Positions 1 to 5,883 of a stretch of DNA of 6,221 nucleotides are shown in pieces. The translations under genes were made by a program, and so were the position numbers. The first letter of the stretch is position 1. Each line of letters starts with the position of its first letter. The notes under the pieces were generated by a model. It was given only the letters and a program-made list of their open reading frames with translations, was not told where the DNA came from and searched no databases. The DNA is from Chloroflexota bacterium (GTDB taxonomy: Bacteria; Chloroflexota; Anaerolineae; Caldilineales; Caldilineaceae), in NCBI GenBank assembly GCA_003577005.1, contig QEUW01000555.1, positions 1 through 6,221 on the forward strand, in the 5' to 3' direction.

Positions 1-257
1 CTGTGACCGATGGAAGTCCGGCAATGAAGAAAGGAGTCTTGAAGGGAGACATAATCGGAGAACTAAGCGACCTATTTAACCAGTGTACGCCGCAAAGTAT
101 CCAGGAGCTGCGCGATTGCCTTAAAGTCGTTTCTGATGACGTCGGCTTCCTTCTGTACGTGTATCGTGACGGAAAACGCATCATGCTTTACATTAAACCA
201 GAGGTAAAACCCGTGGTGTACAAAGAGCCCTCGTCGGCTACAGGCGAAGCATTTTAG
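1..257 (+). CDS. PDZ-domain protein, C-terminal fragment (truncated at window edge)
   Basis: Only the last 84 or so residues are visible; the frame is open to the first base, so the true start lies upstream. The visible part reads as the second half of a PDZ domain: a VTDGSPAMKKG stretch (the family's SPA..AGL segment), then LKGDII (the conserved GD-I turn), then a helix around QELRDCL and closing strands FLLYVYRDGK and IMLYIKPE. PDZ domains of this type bind C-terminal or exposed peptide ends and are common in periplasmic HtrA/Ctp-like proteases and secretion proteins. The catalytic or anchoring part, if any, is outside the window, so the enzyme class cannot be named. The domain is followed by only about 15 residues and a TAG stop. 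It converges on the lipoprotein gene at 545, whose N-terminal region looks like the same fold. The PDZ call is fairly secure; the role of the whole protein is unknown. Confidence 0.75.
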   Translation, partial: VTDGSPAMKKGVLKGDIIGELSDLFNQCTPQSIQELRDCLKVVSDDVGFLLYVYRDGKRIMLYIKPEVKPVVYKEPSSATGEAF

Positions 258-306
258 AGGAGTATGAGGCAAACACTGCCGCCTCCGTAACGACTAGGAG
301 CCTCCC

Positions 307-433
307 ATGCCCTGCTGCTGCGGGAGTGGCGTGAAACGCTCCGGCGCTGCCAGGGATGACCGTCGGCAAGGCCATCGCGACGGGCGAAGTCACCGGTAAT
401 CTAGTGCGATTCCCACCCAGCCTGCACGCGTGA
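307..433 (+). pseudogene. Cys-rich mini-ORF with a +1 frame break (tentative)
   Basis: ATG at 307 is preceded by AGGAG (296-300) with a 6-base spacer. The first frame gives 30 residues starting MPCCCGSGVKRSG and then turns Arg-rich before TAA at 397-399. The +1 frame, open from 335, gives a more protein-like continuation (MTVGKAIATGEVTGN, then LVRFPPSLHA) ending at TGA 431-433. Skipping one base near 340-346 would join them into a product of roughly 41 residues. The CCCGSG start faintly recalls the SEC-C zinc motif (PCxCGSGxK), but the second Cys pair of that motif is missing. No function is assigned. It could equally be non-coding sequence between convergent genes. Confidence 0.28.
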
Positions 434-468
434 CCGACAGGACGTGCCTGAGGTCACGCGCGTGCAGG
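421..468. repeat. Long inverted repeat with nested inner palindrome (cruciform/hairpin)
   Basis: The left arm CCTGCACGCGTGACC (421-435) is the reverse complement of GGTCACGCGTGCAGG. The right arm (452-468) is identical except for two extra bases (CG). The 16-base centre holds a second small stem, CAGG (438-441) with CCTG (447-450). It lies between two convergent genes, where a bidirectional transcription stop would be expected, but neither side has a T-run. A structured RNA end, a protein-binding site or a mobile-element end are other options. The structure is seen directly; its role is inferred. Confidence 0.6.
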
Positions 469-487
469 ATAGTTCCGTTACATCGCG

Positions 488-514
488 ACTGCCGCCGAGG
501 CGGCCGCGGGCAGT
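488..514. repeat. GC-rich nested hairpin near the end of the lipoprotein gene
   Basis: GCCGCC (491-496) and GGCGGC (499-504) form a perfect 6-bp stem across two bases. ACTGCC (488-493) and GGCAGT (509-514) form an alternative, mutually exclusive stem. It sits about 30 bases past the stop of the minus-strand lipoprotein gene, the right place for a transcript end. No T-tract follows directly on that strand, so a factor-independent terminator is not secure. Confidence 0.4.
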
Positions 515-544
515 GTTGGTTTAGGACTCGAGAAACAAAACTCG

Positions 545-1717
545 TCACAGCTTCGGTTTGAATTGGTTCAACTTTGCAATGGTGTCTTTTGCGGCTCTCA
601 CTTCTAGTAGTCGTCCTTGGAAGTGTGGCCACGCAGCCCCAAGCCCCGAGTAAGTGCCGACTTGATACGAATTGATCACCGCATTGTCTTCCGGATAAGA
701 ATGCCTCATGATCAATAAGCAACCCCATGGGCCCACGTCATTCCAGTGCATCATGCCGTTCGTTCTAGCCTGTCTTATCCATTGTTCGTAGTTACCAAAG
801 CAATTAGTCGGCGCCGCATCCTTTTCTCGCAGTAACTTTCCATCCATATCGTAGACCCAGAACGCCATACCATCTGTCACAAACGAGGGTGCGCCATATT
901 TTTGTCGTACGGCGCTCGTGAGCGCTGCGCCTGGCCCACGCTGTGCGAGCACGGCGTCGTGCCACGCCGTGATCAGGGTGTCCGACGGCAATCCGGTGAT
1001 CTCCCGTGCAGAAGCAAACCCAGAGATTGGTCGCACGTATCCGCCCGGAGATACTCCATCAGGGTCGTCGACCTTAAACCCCGCAAACACGCCCTCATTT
1101 AAGGAGGCCTTATTGAAGGGGGATGCTTTTAAGACGCCTGCCTGGACAGGTCCGAGCTGCACTCCCTTCACTGCGTGTTGCTTCAGGATGGGATGATCCC
1201 AGGCCGGCTCACGCAGCGGGATCCGGGCAAGGACCTTTCGAATTCGACTATACGCTCCAACGCTGACACGGATGGACCCATTCGATTCATGCTGAACCGT
1301 AAACGGGTCACAGATTTTCACTCCCGCATTCTTGTACATCTGAATCGTTTCAGGATCATCAACCCCAAATTTCAGTATGTTCACATCAGCAGAGGGACTC
1401 ATTACCCAGGATAAGCAATCACCTAAACTGGTCGATGCATACGTCCCTTGGGAACTGACAAAAATCACTAACGAATCTCCAGCCCGCGTGCCTGCAGCCC
1501 TGTCGCTGTCTAGAATCGTAATCCCGCTGAATGGCCCGTTGTTGAGTGCCACCCCTATCGGGTCAGGTGGAAGTGCGTAACTGACGTTAGACTGACTCGG
1601 ATGTCCTCCGGAACTCGGAAGCCCTGTAGATTGTGACGGCAATTGACAGGCTATCAATCCCATCCCCATGCTTGCGACCAGCGATATAGAGGCACAGAGT
1701 TTCTTACGCTTATTCAT
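545..1717 (-). CDS. Lipoprotein with PDZ-like N-terminal domain, unknown function (390 aa)
   Basis: ATG at 1717 is chosen over the upstream in-frame start at 1750. It has AAAGGAG with a 7-base spacer and begins a proper signal peptide: basic MNKRKK, hydrophobic core, then lipobox LIAC with the lipidated Cys at residue 24. No Asp follows the Cys, so outer-membrane sorting is plausible. Residues 25-50 are a Ser/Pro/Gly linker. Residues about 53-127 look like a PDZ fold: GITILDSD, GTRAGDSLV (the GD turn), a helix around SLGDCLSWV, and final strands. They align by eye with the PDZ fragment at 1-257, down to a shared DCL in the helix. Residues about 255-300 hold a RQKYGAPS element and a WVYDMDGK strand. 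C306 and C333 could form a disulfide. No protease or other catalytic motif is seen. It lies 69 bases behind the 489-residue gene on the same strand, probably one operon. Exported location is well supported; the biochemical role is unknown. Confidence 0.85.
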   Translation of the reverse strand: MNKRKKLCASISLVASMGMGLIACQLPSQSTGLPSSGGHPSQSNVSYALPPDPIGVALNNGPFSGITILDSDRAAGTRAGDSLVIFVSSQGTYASTSLGDCLSWVMSPSADVNILKFGVDDPETIQMYKNAGVKICDPFTVQHESNGSIRVSVGAYSRIRKVLARIPLREPAWDHPILKQHAVKGVQLGPVQAGVLKASPFNKASLNEGVFAGFKVDDPDGVSPGGYVRPISGFASAREITGLPSDTLITAWHDAVLAQRGPGAALTSAVRQKYGAPSFVTDGMAFWVYDMDGKLLREKDAAPTNCFGNYEQWIRQARTNGMMHWNDVGPWGCLLIMRHSYPEDNAVINSYQVGTYSGLGAAWPHFQGRLLEVRAAKDTIAKLNQFKPKL

Positions 1718-1786
1718 GCGACGACTCCTTTTCGTGTAACGCCTCCACATAAGTCATTACAGCCCTGGACAGGAGACAACACGGAC

Positions 1787-3256
1787 TTATTTTCCTGCTT
1801 GGTCGGGAGACCACGACTCACCATAGGCACATCGCTTCGACTCAAGTTCAGGGTCTCCAAAGCGCCCGGCATAGTCGGCGAGGAAGGCGTCTTTGGATCG
1901 TGCCGCTTCGAACTCAGTGCTGCCTTTCCAGAATCTAGCAGTGTCCGCCACGCTACTCCACATATTGCCCGTGTAATCGCGGTGTCTCTTCCATTCTGCT
2001 ATCGTGCTCCAGATCCCTCTCGCTATGTACTTCGTGGACTCCTCTTCGGTTAAATACCTCGCCGCCAAACAGCCCGCCAAGCTTCGATACGCTTTCGCCG
2101 CATCCATTTTGGGCGGGCCAGCCGGTGCCTCGCTGGGTGGTTTCGAAGCGGACTCATTACGGCGTGATTCTGCCTGTGCCAATGCCGGTGTTCCCGATGG
2201 GTCTAGTGAGTTGAGGTCCTTTAATAATCGCTCAAGGTCTGGATTCGCATAGAAGCCCTTGGAGATGACCGAGAGAGAACTAACAGGGGCATCCGGAACG
2301 GGCATCGAGCGAAAATCCACAAATGTCGCCTGCGCCTGTCCACCATTAGTCCCTATCGGAACGGCCGCCGAGGCGTTGCCCAATTCGACGAGAATCCCCA
2401 CGTACACCTGATCTTTTGATACCTGTTGGCGTACGCCCTCCGCTTCTGATGGAGAAAGATCCCACAACACGGAATCGGTCGCGCTCCGTTCTCGATGAAT
2501 GGGAAACGGAATGGACAGCCTGATCCCACTACAGAATCCTCTGAGATCTACATGGATTTGATTGGTTTTTCGATCTGCACGCAGCGCACCGTCAGGGCCA
2601 CTAAACTGAAGAAACGCCATCGTAAACCGCTGTTCCTGAAAGCTGTACGGAGGAAGATACATTGGGAAGACAATGGCAAGGCGCTGGGGTGGCATGATGG
2701 CATTCGCCATCACCCTCGATCGATACTCATTCACAAACCGTTGTTCAGTGCTTTTTTTCTCAGCCGCATCTTTCCCGTGCCACGCTTCGTCTCTGTCCAC
2801 GAACTGCCCCTTCTCGTCTTTAGGGAGAGATCGAGCGAAACACAGAGACCTCTCATCGAAGATACTTGGTCTCATCCCGAGTTCGATCGAGTCGAGTCCT
2901 TGCTGCATGGCAAGTATTTCGCCCTTGGATAGCACCATATTGGCTTTCGGTGACACGATATACCCACCTAACGCCGTTCGTGCATGTGCGACCGGGGACT
3001 CACTGTTAGAAGGCCCCGTTGTCGTGGTCGGGGTAAAGGGAGGGGGAGAGGGCCGATGGCCAGATTGAGGTGAGGGCGCTGGAGCCGGAGGGACGCCTCG
3101 TTGTTGTCCCTGGCCAGACTTCAATACGCTGTCAATGCTATCAATGGCTCCTTGAATCTTTTTCCCTTCTTCTTTGAGTTGGTCAAAGAGTCCCGCCTGA
3201 CTGACTGTAGGGAAACCGACGAAACACGTCATCAGTACCACTATTAAAATAATCAT
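1787..3256 (-). CDS. Sec-exported multidomain protein of unknown function (489 aa)
   Basis: ATG at 3256 has AGGAGG with a 9-base spacer. The first 21 residues are a strongly hydrophobic segment ending VSQA before GLFDQ, a good signal peptidase I site. The signal is odd in having no Lys or Arg before its core; an upstream in-frame SRR stretch has no start codon to use it. Domains in order: an amphipathic charged helix (about 22-47, FDQLKEEGKKIQGAIDSI), a Pro/Ser/Thr linker (about 51-90), a globular region (about 91-345) with Cys139 and Cys242, a second Pro/Ala linker (about 351-383), and a helical C-terminal part (384-489) rich in Trp and Tyr with Cys396 and Cys476, possibly a disulfide. I recognise no family with confidence and see no catalytic motif. 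It is the first gene of the probable operon with the lipoprotein, so a periplasmic partner role is the simplest reading. Confidence 0.85.
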   Translation of the reverse strand: MIILIVVLMTCFVGFPTVSQAGLFDQLKEEGKKIQGAIDSIDSVLKSGQGQQRGVPPAPAPSPQSGHRPSPPPFTPTTTTGPSNSESPVAHARTALGGYIVSPKANMVLSKGEILAMQQGLDSIELGMRPSIFDERSLCFARSLPKDEKGQFVDRDEAWHGKDAAEKKSTEQRFVNEYRSRVMANAIMPPQRLAIVFPMYLPPYSFQEQRFTMAFLQFSGPDGALRADRKTNQIHVDLRGFCSGIRLSIPFPIHRERSATDSVLWDLSPSEAEGVRQQVSKDQVYVGILVELGNASAAVPIGTNGGQAQATFVDFRSMPVPDAPVSSLSVISKGFYANPDLERLLKDLNSLDPSGTPALAQAESRRNESASKPPSEAPAGPPKMDAAKAYRSLAGCLAARYLTEEESTKYIARGIWSTIAEWKRHRDYTGNMWSSVADTARFWKGSTEFEAARSKDAFLADYAGRFGDPELESKRCAYGESWSPDQAGK

Positions 3257-3630
3257 CGCGTGAGTCCTCCTGCTTACCAGAGAACGAGGTCACTCGTCCT
3301 TGTATTTATTTCGAATAGTTGAGCCGTGGGAAAGACGTGCTTCGCGGAATAGTAACGGCGTGTACTGACTCGTGGGCTGGCTCTACGAATATACTCGGGA
3401 AGCCTCATGGTAACCTCACACGAGATACGGTACGTAGTGGTTGGCACTACGTTATCGCATCAGGAGAAAATGATCAATATGTCTACATTGGTTTAATGTG
3501 GAAATACCTCCTTCCTCTACAACCGAACTTCTCCCTCAATGGCTGTGACCCAAAACCCGAAAACTAGGCCAGCGGGATCTTGAGGAAACAGCGGCGGCAT
3601 GATCATCTTCACCCAGAAGGAGGACCGACG
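3257..3630. other. Gene-poor leader region between divergent blocks
   Basis: This region must carry the promoter of the minus-strand operon and perhaps one for the plus-strand genes, but I cannot point to convincing -35/-10 pairs. An 82-codon plus-strand frame (3319-3567, TTG start) has no ribosome binding site and no recognisable protein features. The only clear structure is the hairpin at 3432-3452. Confidence 0.5.
3432..3452. repeat. Perfect 8-bp inverted repeat with 5-base loop
   Basis: ACGTAGTG (3432-3439) and CACTACGT (3445-3452) are exact reverse complements separated by GTTGG. It lies about 180 bases upstream of the minus-strand operon start in a region without a supported gene. A regulator-binding site for the divergent blocks is one reading; an RNA hairpin is another. 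No T-run follows, so a terminator is unlikely. Confidence 0.5.
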
Positions 3631-3838
3631 ATGGCACGATGACGAGGACATACGGAGGAGCAGATCTGGCCGCCTTACTATTCCCCCGCGCCGAACATAT
3701 CAGCGAGATGAGTCTAGACCTCATACGCTGTCTCCCCGCACACGAGACGGAGATCTGCCCGTTATCACTCTAGACCCAGCGGAACAGGGCTCGCCGACCC
3801 AGGCGGGACAGTTTGCTTCGGCCCTTTCTGCGCCATGA
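3631..3838 (+). pseudogene. Small frame-broken gene behind a strong ribosome binding site (tentative)
   Basis: AAGGAGG (3617-3623) sits 7 bases before ATG 3631, but that frame stops after three codons (Met-Ala-Arg-TGA). The TGA overlaps a second ATG at 3639 as ATGA. The second frame reads a 44-residue peptide (3639-3773) with a plausible composition: MTRTYGGADLAALLFPRAEH, then a stretch including SLDLIRCLPAHETEIC. A third frame continues LDPAEQGSPTQAGQF to a stop at 3836-3838. Either the mini-ORF couples translation into the 44-residue ORF, or indels have broken a single product of about 65 residues. No family is recognised. Confidence 0.3.
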
Positions 3839-4057
3839 ACAATTCAGCAAGACAACAGTTTCCAATACTTCAGCGTACCGTTTGGTCAGTTGTACCCATG
3901 AATAGCTCCGCTCCGCCCAACGCCTGGCCTAAAAGGGGAAGAAAAGCAAGGCGAGCCAACAAAATTACGTCCGGAAGTGGTCGGGCTAAACAATCAACAA
4001 CCCTACGCACGTTCCCGACCCACGGCGCGAAGGCACTCTGTACAAAGGAGGTTCCTC

Positions 4058-4430
4058 ATGGAATCCAACCCCACATTCTCCTACCTGCGCTCGAAGCTTC
4101 AGGAGTGGAAGGCCCATGATCTACTGCTGCAGGCTTCGGAGCTAAGTTGGACGCGGTTTCAGCAGCGTCGGGATGGAGGTCTCGATCGCCGACATGGACG
4201 AAACACATCGTTGCCTCGGGTTCTACGTCGCGGATGCCGGCCTGTTTTTCTCGTCGGGCGACGATGCCATGACAGTCCACTTCATGGCTCGGCGCTTCAC
4301 GGCTGAAGAGCAAGGCTACGAAAGCCGCATTCTCTATAAGCGTGTAAATGCGGGGCTGCTCCGCAAGCTGGTGGAGGAGGCATTAGTGCGGCTCATCGGA
4401 CCGCGGCAGGCCACCGCAGTGAATCAGTAA
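4058..4430 (+). CDS. Small protein of unknown function, split by a +1 frame break
   Basis: ATG 4058 has an excellent AAAGGAGG site (4044-4051) with a 6-base spacer. Its frame reads a helical start (MESNPTFSYLRSKLQEWKAH, then DLLLQASELSWTRF), then becomes Arg-rich shadow sequence to 4306. The +1 frame, open only from 4146, reads a protein-like stretch from 4173 (MEVSIADMDETHRCLGFYV onward, with FFSSGDDAMTVHFMARRF and a C-terminal helix LLRKLVEEALVRLIG) to TAA at 4428-4430. Joining at CGG-TTT-C (about 4154-4160) gives a single product of about 123 residues. TTT-C is a place where tRNA-Phe could slip +1, but no stop or rare codon follows to favour it, so an indel or pseudogene is likelier. Alternatively the second part is its own gene starting at ATG 4194, with GGAGGT at 4175-4180 and a long 13-base spacer. 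No family is recognised. A strong hairpin follows ten bases after the stop. Confidence 0.6.
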
Positions 4431-4440
4431 TGCCAAGAGT

Positions 4441-4475
4441 GATGGCGAGGCCGTCGTTGTGACGGTCGCGCCATC
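4441..4475 (+). terminator. Strong hairpin after the 4058-4430 gene, probable terminator or processing site
   Basis: The left arm 4441-4455 (GATGGCG AGG CCGTC) pairs with 4461-4475 (GACGG TCG CGCCATC) around the loop GTTGT. The stem is 15 bp with one A-G mismatch and one G-T wobble. It begins ten bases past the TAA stop. The following bases (TTCCAACG) are not a T-run, so intrinsic termination would be weak. It could also protect a 3' end, or separate this gene from the 99-residue gene 58 bases further on. Confidence 0.55.
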
Positions 4476-4533
4476 TTCCAACGTCCGGTTCAGATCAACG
4501 ATACACACAGAGTACTGGAAAGAGACAACCACC

Positions 4534-4833
4534 ATGACAAACGACAGTGAAGTACTAATGGCCCTCCGGATACGACTACGTGAAGGACAGGATTCCGGAA
4601 TGCTTCCCTTCGAGTTAAAGCCAGGACGGCAATTTCAGGTTGTGGTCTGCGAAATCGCCGTACCACTGCTTAAGCATCTGGTGACAACTTTCTGTATCGA
4701 GGGCGTCACAGCACATCTCATTATGGGCCTTGATGAAACTATTCCATACGCCGGGCTCGAAGTACTTAATCCTCAAACAACCCTCTGTCTGTACTCGTCA
4801 ACCACAGGCCCAGAGATGCTCAGCAGCGTGTAG
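4534..4833 (+). CDS. Conserved-looking small protein of unknown function (99 aa)
   Basis: I chose ATG 4534 over the in-frame upstream start at 4459. The upstream part lies in the hairpin and reads as non-protein sequence, while a purine-rich GGAAAGAGA precedes 4534 at a usable distance. The product starts with a charged helix (MTNDSEVLMALRIRLREGQD), then GMLPFELKPG, then a hydrophobic core CEIAVPLLKHLVTTFCIEGV and a second half with LIMGLDETIPYAGLEV and TTLCLYSSTTG. It has no signal peptide and no clear membrane segment, so it is probably a compact cytoplasmic protein. It has three Cys (39, 54, 85) but no metal-binding pattern. No family is recognised. It is the only clearly intact gene between 3257 and 5534. 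Confidence 0.7.
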   Translation: MTNDSEVLMALRIRLREGQDSGMLPFELKPGRQFQVVVCEIAVPLLKHLVTTFCIEGVTAHLIMGLDETIPYAGLEVLNPQTTLCLYSSTTGPEMLSSV

Positions 4834-5396
4834 GGCGGGGCGTATACCCAATATGCGAGTCTTCGAACACTGAGCTATCGACTGATGACTACATCAATGT
4901 TGGAAGCCGTCCTCGTCGAGCAACTCCACCTAGTACTATGTCCGGCACAGCCGATTATCTAGCTTCACCAAGATGATCACGACTGAGGCAGTTTCGGCGC
5001 GATGTCAGAGACCTTCATCAAGCGCTCGGAGCGGAAGGCCTGCGGGCCACCATCCATGACCTTTTTCCGGATCTGGGCGTCCTCAGTCGATCACTTCGAC
5101 CTTGAAGTCTCTTTTCGTCCTTCCGGCACCCCGGACGCCTTTCACATGCCTACCTGCCCAATGGGAACCGGGGGACCGGGCACACGTCCACAGTCGCCTC
5201 GGCCTATCGGGATCTGGATATGGCTACGGCGTAGTCATGAGTGTGATCGAAGTGTCCGTCCTCTGTGCCCGTGGCACCTCGACGAGCCATCAAACCGGAT
5301 CACATCAGCAAGCCAACAGCCACGGGTCGCTCATGAGCCATCAAAGGTAGCGATTAGGACGCAACACCCTCATTGCTTATTACCAAGGAGTCCACG
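4834..5396. other. About 560 bases with no supported intact gene
   Basis: A plus-strand frame of 172 codons crosses this region (5002-5520). It lacks a ribosome binding site, is Arg/Pro/Ser-rich and runs over the strong start at 5397, so I treat it as fortuitous. Shorter coding-like pieces appear in different frames, described separately at 4973-5234. A 25-codon frame at 4885-4962 has no ribosome binding site. I see no RNA gene, terminator or long repeat here. Confidence 0.5.
4973..5234 (+). pseudogene. Possible gene remnant with frame breaks (tentative)
   Basis: ATG 4973 begins MITTEAVSA. The +1 frame then continues with a convincingly protein-like stretch (FRRDVRDLHQALGAEGLRA, then TIHDLFPDLGVLSRSLRP) to a TGA at 5103-5105. 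The same frame reopens and runs to TAG at 5232-5234. There is no good ribosome binding site. A third frame from about 5150 reads PGDRAHVHSRLGLSGSGYGY, also coding-like. The simplest view is a decayed small gene or genes with indels. No family is recognised. Confidence 0.22.
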
Positions 5397-5444
5397 ATGC
5401 AACTGTTTGAGGCATACCCCCTCCAAGAGAAGCTACAACAATAG
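5397..5444 (+). pseudogene. 15-codon ORF with strong ribosome binding site, stopped by an in-frame TAG
   Basis: AAGGAG (5385-5390) sits six bases before ATG 5397. The frame reads MQLFEAYPLQEKLQQ and then TAG at 5442-5444. Beyond the TAG the same frame stays open (EQRGRRPTLVTDSVYRPLIT) straight into the helix-turn-helix gene at 5535. It could be a short leader peptide for that gene, or the start of a small gene killed by an amber change. No attenuator-like run of one amino acid is present. The strong start site is seen; the rest is inference. Confidence 0.35.
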
Positions 5445-5534
5445 GAACAGAGAGGCCGTCGTCCTACGCTTGTTACAGATTCAGTGTATCGCCCGCTCAT
5501 CACCTCGGCTAGCAAGATAAGAAGGGAATATCTC

Positions 5535-5747
5535 ATGGCAAACGAAACAAAAGCACATAACAACACCTCTCCCGAGAAACCATCTGCCTTGTTAACGGCA
5601 TCCGAGGTGGCAGCATGGCTACGCGTATCACGCGCATACGTCTATACGGCGGCCCGACAAGGTCATCTTCAAAGCATTAAATTTGGGAAAGCGGTCCGCT
5701 TTGACCCACAAGACGTTGAAGCTTTTCTCAAACAGAACCGAGGATAG
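5535..5747 (+). CDS. Excisionase/MerR-type helix-turn-helix DNA-binding protein (70 aa)
   Basis: ATG 5535 follows AGAAGGGA with a short spacer. An in-frame GTG at 5484 would add 17 residues but has no ribosome binding site. After a polar tail (residues 1-18), residues 19-68 match the small winged helix-turn-helix family of phage and plasmid excisionases: LLTASEVAAWLRVSRAYVYT gives the two helices and turn, AARQGHLQSIKFG the wing, and KAVRFDPQDVEAFLKQ the closing strand and helix. Family length is normally 60-80 residues, so it is complete. Such proteins bind att-site arms to direct excision or act as small replication and transcription regulators. It lies directly upstream of a RecA/DnaB-type ATPase, an arrangement common in replication modules of plasmids and integrative elements. 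The fold call is strong; whether it is a true Xis cannot be told, as no integrase is in the window. Confidence 0.9.
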   Translation: MANETKAHNNTSPEKPSALLTASEVAAWLRVSRAYVYTAARQGHLQSIKFGKAVRFDPQDVEAFLKQNRG

Positions 5748-5764
5748 CCGTTTTCATAGCCTCA

Positions 5765-5796
5765 GCAGCGAGGGAACCATACAATCTCCTCGCTGC
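5765..5796 (+). terminator. 9-bp hairpin after the helix-turn-helix gene, possible terminator
   Basis: GCAGCGAGG (5765-5773) and CCTCGCTGC (5788-5796) pair perfectly around a 14-base loop, starting 17 bases after the TAG. A run of six T (5812-5817) lies 15 bases after the stem, too far for a classical intrinsic terminator. It may end the upstream transcript weakly or act as an RNA element before the ATPase gene. Confidence 0.5.
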
Positions 5797-5883
5797 AACA
5801 CTCCCCTCCACTTTTTTCATCTAAAGATTCTTCCTGTTAACTCCGATAGATTTGGGAGCCCTCACTATCTGGAGGAGTCGCGG

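Noticed and set aside
421..468. Integron attC site
   Set aside because: The inverted repeat lacks the GTTRRRY/RYYYAAC core boxes and no integrase or cassette array is present.
1643..2932. Several plus-strand frames of 80-145 codons
   Set aside because: They are antisense shadows of the two exported proteins, which have signal peptides and ribosome binding sites.
3835..4119. 94-codon plus-strand frame
   Set aside because: It lacks a ribosome binding site, has shadow-like composition, and overlaps the well-supported start at 4058 in another frame.
5284..5345. Direct repeat GAGCCATCAAA (5284-5294 and 5335-5345)
   Set aside because: Eleven bases twice in a window this long is about what chance gives; there are only two copies and no flanking structure.
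5002..5520. 172-codon plus-strand open frame
   Set aside because: It has no ribosome binding site, an Arg/Pro/Ser/His-rich composition, no domain-like pattern, and runs over the strong start at 5397. It is kept only as a description of the gap.
5354..5566. 70-codon minus-strand frame with hydrophobic residues
   Set aside because: It lies antisense to the helix-turn-helix gene and the strong start at 5397. The hydrophobic look is what antisense of such sequence gives.
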